This document shows positions 56,308 through 64,000 of a DNA stretch of 64,000 bases, piece by piece. The notes under the pieces were generated by a model. The model was given only the letters and a program-made list of their open reading frames with translations, had not been told where the DNA came from and ran no database searches. Both the position numbers and the translations under genes were made by a program. The DNA comes from Cephalopachus bancanus (taxonomy: Eukaryota; Chordata; Mammalia; Primates; Tarsiidae), in the NCBI GenBank assembly GCA_027257055.1, contig JAPVLO010000323.1:569001-633000 (forward strand). The letters are read 5' to 3'. Position 1 is the first letter of the stretch, and the number at the start of each line of letters is the position of its first letter.

Positions 56308-57917
56308 GGTAGATGGTATGCCATTTTGTTTTGTTCTTGCTGTTTAACTGAATGGTTTTTGCTTTTTTCCAGAATATATTGTGACTTATTAAACTTGGCT
56401 GCTATCCCAGTTTATTTGTAACCAAGTTCAGGTTCGGAAGGGTAAGGACAAGTATAATTCAATTAAAACAAAGCAAAAACCTAACTGTCCTTTCACTTGA
56501 ACTTGCACTTTGGGGCTATATGAAGTGTGGGTTTTTACCAATTACACCTGAGTTAGCAGGAAAAAGACTCTCTCCAACTATAGAATTCACCTCCTTCTTG
56601 CTTCTACTATTCAGTTTAGAGCCACAGGGATACCATCCATAAAAGAACCTTTCCTGAATAGGAGAATCTTGTTAAGGCTGGCTGTCAACTTGAGAAAACT
56701 AATCATGGTATTGAACAACAAAATGATTTTATACTGCTTTTCTCCTTCCCTTCTACTGAGCAGGCCATTAAGAAGAAAGGCCGACAGATGTTCAGCAAGC
56801 AACTAAAAATAGAAAACCTGTTTTAAATATCAAGTGTGCCTGTGTGATTCTAGAGTGCAAGAATAGGTCTGGCATCTCTACCAAATAGAATTTAGATTGG
56901 AGGCTGAAGTCTGAGTCAGATTTGGCAGTTAAGATGTGGACCACTGGTGGGCAGTTCCTTTACCCAAAGGACTTAATGACTTCTTTACAACTACTATCTT
57001 TTCTGTGGCCAGATTACGTCAAAATGTGTATGTGCTACTAACTGACCTGGGTGCATATTATGTCCTATGTTAGCTCCGCTTAGAGTCAGAAAGATCGATT
57101 AGTGGGTTTGAGTCTGGAAAAATAGACTCAAGGCATTTTATTTTCTGCTTGCTGTGTTCTTTTTATCTTTTCTTCAATGTAGCTTTCCTCTCCTGCTTTA
57201 TGCTATGGTCCTTGCTGAATGCTGATGATCCAACAGTACAATAACAGCCAAGTTGCATTTAATGGTATTTGGTGACCACAGCTGCCTGGTTACCCACTGA
57301 TACTGAGCTGGGTCCCTGGAGCAAAAGTTTTCATTCTTATTTACACCTGAGAGCAAAATCGTGGAAACATACATCCTTCAAGTTTCAGTTTCCATCCCTC
57401 CTTCTTAAAGCTGCCCTAAGGACCCCACAATATTCCTTCTCTCCTCTCAACAACTGCAGCTTTCTTGTTCTCTCCCTACCACACATTCACCACTTAGTAT
57501 TTTGTACTGCTTTCTTTTAATAGGTAATGTATGCCAGCAACGCGTTCCCTATGTGTACGCTATAAATATTTGTTGATTACTTAGATTGTTTGTCCCAGGC
57601 AGTGCTGCCTCAAGGTGGATTTTGTTGGTAGAGTGGTGGTTCTTAACTTTTTTGGAGGGGGCAAAACAGCTTTAAGAAACACGCAGGGCAACTCCTTCTG
57701 GTCCCCTCCCACTGTGGGAACTTTTCTGTCCTTTCAATACATCTTGCTTTCTCAAAGAAAGAAAGAAAGAAAAAAAAGAAACATGCAAATTGCAAGCTTT
57801 TGTGCCAAAAAAGGTACATCTATACATACACAAAAATCTTTGCATACAGTTTCAGAGGGTTTTCTGCCTCCCTCTGAGGGCCATCTCAGAAAGCTTGATT
57901 AACCTGCTCAATTTATA
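56308..57917. other. Sequence between the two duplicate copies, no gene
   Basis: No repeat is named. AAAGAAAGAAAGAAAGAAAA at 57738-57775 is a simple A/G run. The frames 57269-57520 and 57615-57902 have no familiar content. Confidence 0.45.
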
Positions 57918-58118
57918 AATTTAAGTTTTATCCCAGCTTCATTCTTTCCAGGTCTGTCAATAAGAAAAAACAAACAAGCTTAAACAAAAATTAAAAACCA
58001 CACACACAAAAAACATGACATCATGACATTTCCTGTTGGGTGATGAGATTTTTACAATTCGTTAACCATATACCTACCTGAATCTCTGAATTTCTTAACT
58101 ATGCTTCGTTCCTTTGTT
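57918..58118 (+). repeat. Direct duplication, copy 2
   Basis: See copy 1 at 56137-56307. This copy has an extra A/C-rich block with ACACACACAAAAAAC and GTTAACCATATACC insertions relative to copy 1. Confidence 0.9.
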
Positions 58119-58204
58119 TTCTGTAAGGCTCTTAGGTGATGCACTTGTATATGGATGTTTGTATCTGCAGGTGTATGGTGATATAGTGAAAACAACAACT
58201 GAAG

Positions 58205-58300
58205 TGACACTAATCGGATATGAATCTGAATTCAGGTTCTGCCACTTACTGCCTATGTGACTTTAGCCAAGCCCCTTAACATCTCTGGTTGCTAGTCTTC
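58205..58300 (+). mobile_element. MIR SINE fragment
   Basis: ATTCAGGTTCTGCCACTTAC, CTATGTGACTTTAGCCAAGC and CTTAACATCTCTGGTTGC. Confidence 0.75.
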
Positions 58301-58409
58301 CTTCTCTCCCTCTCTCCCTTACTCTTTTCTTTCCTCTCTCTCTCTTTTCTTTCTTTTTCCTTCTTTCTCTCTCTCTTTTTCTTTCCTTATTTTGTTTTAT
58401 ATTTCTTTC
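58290..58409. repeat. Polypyrimidine tract (TTTC/CT-rich)
   Basis: Almost uninterrupted C/T from 58297 on, passing into the T-tail of the neighbouring Alu. Confidence 0.85.
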
Positions 58410-58700
58410 TTTTTTTTTTTTTTGAGTTGGAGTCTCACTCAGTCACCCAGACTGAAGTGCAGTGGCCACTCCCGGCCACCACAGCCTCGACCTGCTGGGC
58501 TCAGGCGATCCTTCCGCCTCAGCCTTCCAAGTAGCTGGAACTACAGGCATGTGCTACCACGCCCGGCTACTTTTTGATTTATTGTAGAGATAAGGTCTTG
58601 CCAACTTGCCCAGGCGGGTCTCGAACCCGCGGGTTCAGGCAATCCACTCACCTCAGCCTCCCAAAGGCGCAGGATTACAGGCTGAGCCACTGAGCCCGGC
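58410..58700 (-). mobile_element. Alu, antisense, young lineage-specific subfamily
   Basis: A full dimer. TTATATTT(C/A)TTTC at 58397-58409 and 58701-58713 is a 13-bp target duplication with one mismatch. Confidence 0.95.
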
Positions 58701-58944
58701 TTATATTTATTTCACAAATAATAATTGTATATATTTACAGGGGGATAGTGAGGAAAAGAGAGGAGAGATGCTAGTGGAAATTTATAAAGTTTTAGTTAGG
58801 AGGAATAGTGATTTATTGCACAGCCTGGTAACTATAGTTAATAAAAATGTATATTTTGAAACAGCTTAAAGAGAAGAGTTTAAATGTTCTCTTCACAAAG
58901 ATATGATAAATATTTGAAGTGATGTATATTCTTTTGTTGTTTTA

Positions 58945-59207
58945 AAATTTCATTTTAAAATGTGGACCACAATTCAGGGTTAGGTATACAAATGGTCATT
59001 GTATAGGTAAAGTGTGGGCCTCACTTTGGTCCCCACTTCACTTGGTTTGAGATCAGGTACCCTTATTGATGAAGTGTGCCCCTCCTCCCTTCCCCTGGCA
59101 GTTTCCTGCTACTGCCAATCCCTTTCTTATAGGATTATGATCATTGTTCAGGGTCAGCTTATGAGTAAGAACATGCAGTACTCAGTTCTTGGTTTCTGTG
59201 ACTGGAT
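58945..59207 (-). mobile_element. L1 3' UTR, antisense, with a 46-bp insert
   Basis: TTTTAAAATGTGGACCACAA, TCAGGGTTAGGTATACAAAT, then a GTGGGCCTCACTTTGGTCC stretch not present in the other copies, then GGTACCCTTATTGATGAAG and the GGCAGTTTCC module. Confidence 0.85.
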
Positions 59208-59569
59208 AGTCTAATTAGCCTGATTCAACCATTCCACAATGGGCCTTAGTTTTCTTACTTCAGACAGAGATATAAAAGTACTTAGTTGTCTTACTTTCTT
59301 CCGGGGCAAAAGGATCTTGAACACAGTTCCTGGGCTGGAATTCTTAGGGCTAGGCAGGCTTCATAGAGGCAGAACATGAAGTATGCAGGAAAGTAACACT
59401 GGACAGAAGACGGTCATAGCAACTGTGGTATTCTCAGGATGTTCTTTGACAGCTGATAGGATTTGTTCCTGTTCACATGCAGGGCACTCCCTGTGAGCTC
59501 CCACAAATGCATGGGGCACCAAAGTTCTTCATCAGCAGATAGAGAGAAAAGAATTGGGGCTGTGATTAT
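59208..59569. other. No gene or repeat recognised
   Basis: Unique-looking sequence between an L1 end and an L2 tail. Confidence 0.4.
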
Positions 59570-59710
59570 TATGGTAACTCAGCAAACTCCAAGAGAGCAA
59601 ATAATTTATCTCTTTGTTTAATTCTGTACCCCAAGCACCTCTAAGGGAGCCTGATAAGCACTTTAACCTTTATTAAATGAGTCAATGCATGAATAAATAT
59701 ATGGATGAAT
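59570..59710 (+). mobile_element. L2 3' terminus, sense
   Basis: CTCCAAGAGAGCAAATAATT, TGTACCCCAAGCACCTCTAAG, CTTTATTAAATGAGTCAATG and GAATAAATATATGGATGAA are in L2 tail order. Confidence 0.65.
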
Positions 59711-59774
59711 TTTCATACACAGGGTACAAGTTAGGTTTAGGAAATGTGAGTAGCATATATAAACAATTTTTTAA

Positions 59775-60235
59775 AATAAAGTTATGTAGTTTTTATTCAT
59801 TGCATTACTCGTAAAGCCCCAGGGCCTCATCCATCTTCCATGAAGATGGCAGAAGCCATTCCAGGGAGAAGTTCTCGGGGCAGTGCCTACCTGGTCCTAG
59901 GCGTGCCATAGCCATTCTGTGTCCACTGCTGGCTGGAGCTCTTCTGCCAGACCTGTCTCCTGCCTACTGCCCAGGAGATCTGAGGGAGAACCAGTCCCTA
60001 AGGAACTAGGATCCTGGAGTAGACAGACCCTCTGTACCCCTGGCTGTACCCATGATGCAGGTCTGAGCTGCATCATGGGTACAGCATTCAGACACATACT
60101 TTGTGTTAGTCTTTGTTTGCTTTTCAAGAAACAATTCAAATTGCTGCTCAGATTTGGAAATTTATTGTAATTGTCACAGTAAAGAATCATTTCTGGATTC
60201 TTTTTCATTTTCACACTGATTTGGTTAAAATGCTG
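59775..60235 (-). pseudogene. Possible processed retrocopy, unrecognised parent
   Basis: GC-balanced, repeat-free block with a minus-strand open frame (59897-60214, 105 codons), followed on that strand by an AATGAATAAAAACT poly(A)-signal-like end and a short A-run. I do not recognise the protein. A hairpin (60043-60085) interrupts it. No target duplication is clear, so it may be ordinary unique sequence or a conserved exon of an unknown transcript. Confidence 0.25.
60043..60085. repeat. Perfect 18-bp inverted repeat, 7-nt loop
   Basis: Arm GCTGTACCCATGATGCAG (60043-60060), loop GTCTGAG, arm CTGCATCATGGGTACAGC (60068-60085). Confidence 0.97.
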
Positions 60236-60309
60236 CTCTTGTCATCTTGACATCCCCGAACCTCCCCACAATTAAACCATATGTGAGCTCTGGAAAGAAA
60301 AAAGTTATG

Positions 60310-61425
60310 AGGTCCATAGATTAGAAGACTCAATATTGTTATGGTGTCAATTCTACCCAAATTGATCTACAGATACAACATGATTCCAATACAAATTCCA
60401 GTGGGCATTTTTTTTTGTAGAAATAAATACACTAAATCTAAAATGCAAGTGGAAATGTAAAGCACCTAGAAAAAACAATTTTTAGAAAGAATAAAGATGG
60501 AAGACTTACCTTTCTGGTTTCAAGACTTATTATAAAGCTACATTAATCAAGATAGATTAATATTGGCAAAAAAAGATAGACATGTAGATAGATCATTTGA
60601 ACAGAGTGGAGAATTCAGAAATAGATTAACATGTATATAAATTGATTGTTGACAAAAATGCCAGAGAACTTCATTGGGAGAAAGGAAAGTCTTTTCAACA
60701 AATGATACTGGATCAAATAACTACCTGTGGGGGAGGAGGATGAATATTGACCCTTATCTCACACCATACACAAAAATTATCTCAAAATGAATCATAGACT
60801 TAAATGTAAAACCTAAAACAATAAAACTTTTAGAAGAAAACATAGGAGAACATTTTTAAAGCATTGGGGCAGGCAAAGTTTTCTTATGCATAAAATGCAT
60901 GTACAGCAGAAGAAAAAAATTGACAAATTGAACTTGAAGTGAAATGAAAGCCTATGTCTTTATAAAAACTTGCACACAGTGACATATAACAACTTTATCT
61001 GTAATAATCAAAACCTGTAAAACCAAATGCCCATCAACCCAGGTGAATGGATGAACAAATTGTGGTATATCCATATTATAGAAGACTTCTTAGCAATAAA
61101 ATGGATTGAAGTACCTATCAGCATACACAACAATATGCATGAATCTCAAAATCATTATTAAATGGAATAAGACATAAAAAAAGAGCACATTAATCGAATT
61201 CTAGAAATTGCAATCGAAGCTATAAAACAGAGCACAGAGGTCTAGGGAGAGATGGGTTACAAAGGGACATGGAAAGACTTTGGGGGATGAAACATTTTGA
61301 AATTTATTAAGGTGCTTGCTTCATGGGTGTGTGCACATGTCAAAACTTATTAAATTGCCATTTTAAATATATGTGCAGTTTATTGTACACCAATTATACT
61401 TCAGTAAAATTTTAAAAGATGCAGA
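60310..61425 (+). mobile_element. Old L1 (L1M), sense, ORF2 end and 3' UTR
   Basis: TTGATCTACAGATACAACATG, AAGCTACATTAATCAAGATAG, CATAGGAGAACATTTTTAAAGC, CCAAATGCCCATCAACCCAG and the 3' terminus GTACACCAATTATACTTCAG followed by A-rich sequence. ORF2 frames are broken. Confidence 0.82.
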
Positions 61426-61577
61426 AATTATTGTGCACATACTTGCACACAATAAAACTAAAAGATTAGAAAGAAATACACCAAAAAACATTAACAAGTA
61501 TTTCTGAGCAGTGAGTTTGTGATTTGTATCGTCTTCTGTGTACTTCTATGCAATTTTATAAACTTCTAGAATGTACA

Positions 61578-62075
61578 TATATTTGTTTCCTGTGATTACT
61601 GCAACAAATTACCACAAATTAGGTTGATTAAAACAATGGAAATGTATTATCTCACAGCTTTGGAGGCCAGAATTTTGCAATCAGTATCAGTGGGCTGAAA
61701 TCAGAGTGTCAGCAGGGTTGCACTCTCTCAGAGGCTCAAAAGGAAAATCCATTCCTTGCCTCTTCCAGCTTCTGGTGGCAGCTAGCATTCCTTGGCTTGG
61801 GGTGGCATCACTCCAATTTCCTCAAAGCCAGCACCTTTAACTCTGACTCTGCCATGTGGCATATCACCTTCTCCTCTGTATATTCAAATCTCCTTCTGCC
61901 CTCTTAAAAGGATACATGTGATTGTATTTAGAACTCACCTGAATAATCCAGACTAGCATTCTTATCTCAAAATCCTTACTTAATAATATCTGCAAAGACT
62001 CTTTTCCCCAATTAGGTCACATTTACAGGCGGGATTAGAAACCATCTTTGGAACACATTATTCAGCCCCCAAAGC
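61578..62075 (-). mobile_element. MLT1 (ERVL-MaLR) LTR, antisense, near full length
   Basis: Starts TTTCCTGTGATTACTGCAAC, then AATTACCACAAATTAGGTTG, ATTATCTCACAGCTTTGGAGG, TCAGCAGGGTTGCACTCTC and CTTGGCTTGGGGTGGC, ending in ATTATTCAGCCCC. The length and order fit a complete MLT1 LTR. Confidence 0.82.
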
Positions 62076-62413
62076 ACACATGTTGTTTGTTCCATTATTT
62101 TTGTGTTTTATTTCCTTTGTGATTCATTCTTTAAGCATACTGAAATTGCATGAATAATAGATGAGTATATGTTGATCATTAAAAATTCAGACAACCTAAA
62201 AATGTTACAAAATAAAAATCAAAGTCCACAGTGGTAATGGCCAATGATAACAAATTCAGGCAAATTCAAGTTCAAGTACTGCTTCTGTGAGACAAACACA
62301 GGGACATCATTTATTTTACAATAACTACTGTGTATAATTTAGTGTGCATCCTTTCAGATTCCTTACTGTACATTTTATAGGGTATATTTGTAATATAATA
62401 TAGTCATAGTCAC

Positions 62414-62418
<5 letters not shown>
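62076..62418. other. No gene or repeat recognised
   Basis: About 340 bp of AT-rich sequence. Confidence 0.4.

Positions 62419-62460
<42 letters not shown>
62419..62460. repeat. (TG)n microsatellite
   Basis: 21 TG units. The plus-strand frame starting here translates as repeated Cys-Val and is not a gene. Confidence 0.97.
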
Positions 62461-62462
<2 letters not shown>

Positions 62463-62494
62463 TCTGAACCTTATAAACCTTTCTTATAGTTTTT

Positions 62495-62665
62495 TTGTTT
62501 ATTTGTTTGGAGTCAGGGTCTCATTCTGTTGCCTGTGCTGGAGTGCAGTAGCAGGATCACAGCTGACCACAGCCCCCAACCTCCAAGGTTCAGTCGATCC
62601 TTCTGCCTCTGTCTCCCAAGTAGCTGGGGCTATAGACATGTATAACCATGCTGGCACTAACTTAT
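62495..62665 (-). mobile_element. Alu-type monomer/partial dimer, antisense, old
   Basis: GGGTCTCATTCTGTTGCC, GGATCACAGCTGACCACAGC, CCAAGTAGCTGGGGC and GACATGTATAACCATGC. Only one arm is present, which could be a fossil monomer or a truncated AluJ. Confidence 0.7.
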
Positions 62666-62784
62666 TTCTTTTCCTTATAAAGAAGTATTATACTATTCAT
62701 TTTGTCCTGCAATTCACCTTTTTCCTTAACAATGTTCTTGGAGGATATTTCCATGTCAATGCCTAAAGTTCTAGCTCTGCATTA

Positions 62785-63535
62785 CAGTTTACCTTTGAAC
62801 CATATGGATCTAAAATATATGGGTCCACTTATATGTGGATTTTCTTTCACCTCTGCCAGCCCTGAGACAGCAAGACCAACCCCTCTTTTTCCTCCTCCTC
62901 CTCAGCCTACTCAACATGAAGATGAGGATGAAGACCTTTGGAACAACCCATTTCCAATTAATGAATAGCAAATATATTTCTCTTCCTATCTATCTACCAT
63001 CTATCTATTGGGGTCAGGGTCTTACTCTGTTGCCCAAGCTGGAGTGCATTGGCAGGATCACAGCTCACCACAGCCTCAACTTCCAGTCCTCAGGAAATCC
63101 TTCTGCCTCTGCCTCCTGAGTATAGCTAGGACTACAGGCATGCACAATCATGCTGAGGTAACTTTTTTTTTCAGAGACAAGGTCTAGCTATGTTGTCCAG
63201 GCTGGTCTTGAACTCCTGAGCTGAAGCAATCCTCCCACCTCGGACTCTCAAAGTGCTGAGATTATAGCTGTTAGTCACTGCATCCAGCCCCTTATGATTT
63301 TCTGAATAACATTTTCTTTTCTTTAGCATATTTTCTTGTAAGAATACAGTGTATAATACATATGATGTGCAAAATATGTGTTAAGTGTTAATCAACAGTT
63401 TATATCATCGTGAGGGTTCCCAGTCAATGGCAGGATATCAGGAATTCAATCTGGGGGGCATCAAAAGTTGTATGTGGATTTTGGACTGCACAGGGTGTTA
63501 GCACCCCAGCCCTCATATTTTCCAAGGGTCAGTCG
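62785..63535 (+). mobile_element. Tigger2/MER2-like (pogo) element, split by an AluJ
   Basis: TA at 62783-62784 and 63536-63537 flanks diverged inverted repeats (CAGTTTACCTTTGAACC and CCAAGGGTCAGTCG). The body has GGGTCCACTTATATGTGGA, then TACTCAACATGAAGATGAGG (encoding HEDEDEDLWNNPFPINE before a stop, the acidic tail of the Tigger transposase frame), and GTTGTATGTGGATTTTGGAC. It is an internally deleted copy and not active. Confidence 0.8.
63003..63293 (-). mobile_element. AluJ-like, antisense, inside the Tigger
   Basis: GGTCAGGGTCTTACTCTGTTGC through TCACTGCATCCAGCCCC. It is preceded by a short (TCTA)n run at 62984-63005. Tigger sequence continues on both sides. Confidence 0.85.
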
Positions 63536-64000
63536 TAGTTACAAAAATATATCATATAATTTCTTTTGTTGAATTGTAATTTATCTGTTTTGCTTTTTTT
63601 TTGTTGCTTTTTTACTATAATGATAAATGTTCCAGAGAGCATCCTGAACTATAATTTCAGTTACATGCACAATATTCTGTAGTTTAGAGTCCTAAGAGTA
63701 AATTGCCAAGTCAAAAGCTATGTACACTCAAAATTTTAATAGGCATTGCCAAGTTTCTTTCCAAAAATGCTATTGTAATTTATACTTCTGCAATATCATA
63801 TGAGAATCTTTTTTTACCCATACATTTGCTATTCTAGGTATTATATTTTTCCTTTTTGAAAATTCGGTGGACAAAAAGTAGTATCTTATTATTGTTTTAA
63901 CTATTATTTCTTTGGTTGTTAATTGAGATTGAGCATATTTTCAGGATATTGGTCATTTTTTTCTCTTTTTGTGACTTACCTTTCTATATTTTTTGCCATT

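Larger units (their letters stand above)
62666..64000 (-). mobile_element. Old L1 (L1M), antisense, split by a Tigger; runs off the window (62666-62784, 63536-64000)
   Basis: TTGGAGGATATTTCCATGTC before the Tigger; after it, AAATTGCCAAGTCAAAAGC, GGCATTGCCAAGTTTC and TTAATTGAGATTGAGCATATT, which are the 3' UTR and ORF2 end of an L1M5/ME-type element in reverse. Confidence 0.65.

Noticed and set aside
62419..62766. Frame starting with repeated Cys-Val
   Set aside because: The start is a (TG)n microsatellite and the rest is old Alu and L1 sequence.

Overview
This is about 64 kb of non-coding mammalian nuclear DNA, very probably primate. The basis is about twenty 7SL-derived dimeric Alu elements, LINE-1 of several ages, and the older mammalian layers (L2, MIR, MaLR LTRs, hAT, Tigger and mariner DNA transposons). 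The younger Alus have neither the simian AluS/AluY consensus nor the strepsirrhine-type right arm that I recall. They share a distinctive right arm (a GTGGCCG-GGAG-CGGCCAC hairpin), a linker reading ATAAATCAAAAAATCAGC and a 3' end of GACTCCAACTC. The youngest L1s also have a private 3' UTR. A non-simian haplorhine (tarsier) fits best and a strepsirrhine is the alternative. This is inference from remembered consensus sequences.

I found no protein-coding exon, tRNA, rRNA or conserved small RNA that I can support. The open frames are short. Those with recognisable content are transposon remnants: L1 ORF2, a mariner transposase tail and a Tigger tail. The longest frame (14158-14586) is unrecognised. 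The window is therefore intergenic or lies inside a large intron.

Layout. 0-7.5 kb: L2/MIR and a multi-level nest (hAT element split by an antisense old L1, which carries a CCAAT-rich insert and an Alu). 7.5-15.5 kb: mostly unique sequence with Alus at 10.3-11.1 kb and a candidate conserved element near 13.7-14.1 kb. 15.5-21.2 kb: dense nest (MaLR LTR split by L1, old L1, mariner, Tigger1-like, Alu, and a small retrocopy that looks like the R region of an ERV LTR). 21.2-29.5 kb: MIR/L2, hAT and young L1. 29.6-32.6 kb: an antisense solo LTR and a second LTR-like stretch. 33-43.8 kb: a 5'-inverted L1, a nearly full-length old antisense L1 (36.6-41.8 kb) holding a perfect 31-bp hairpin, and a young L1 with a 14-bp target duplication. 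44.7-50.3 kb: Alu cluster, including an Alu inside an Alu and a pair of inverted partial Alus that appear to bound an inverted segment. 50.3-59.8 kb: repeat-poor, with a 31-bp minisatellite, a candidate conserved element and a 170-200 bp direct duplication. 59.8-64 kb: old L1, MLT1 LTR, and a Tigger inserted in L1 that was itself hit by an Alu.

The interest of the window lies in its rearrangement history: nested insertions, the inferred Alu-mediated inversion, templated hairpins, twin-priming and an ERV-derived retrocopy. I see no undescribed gene system.
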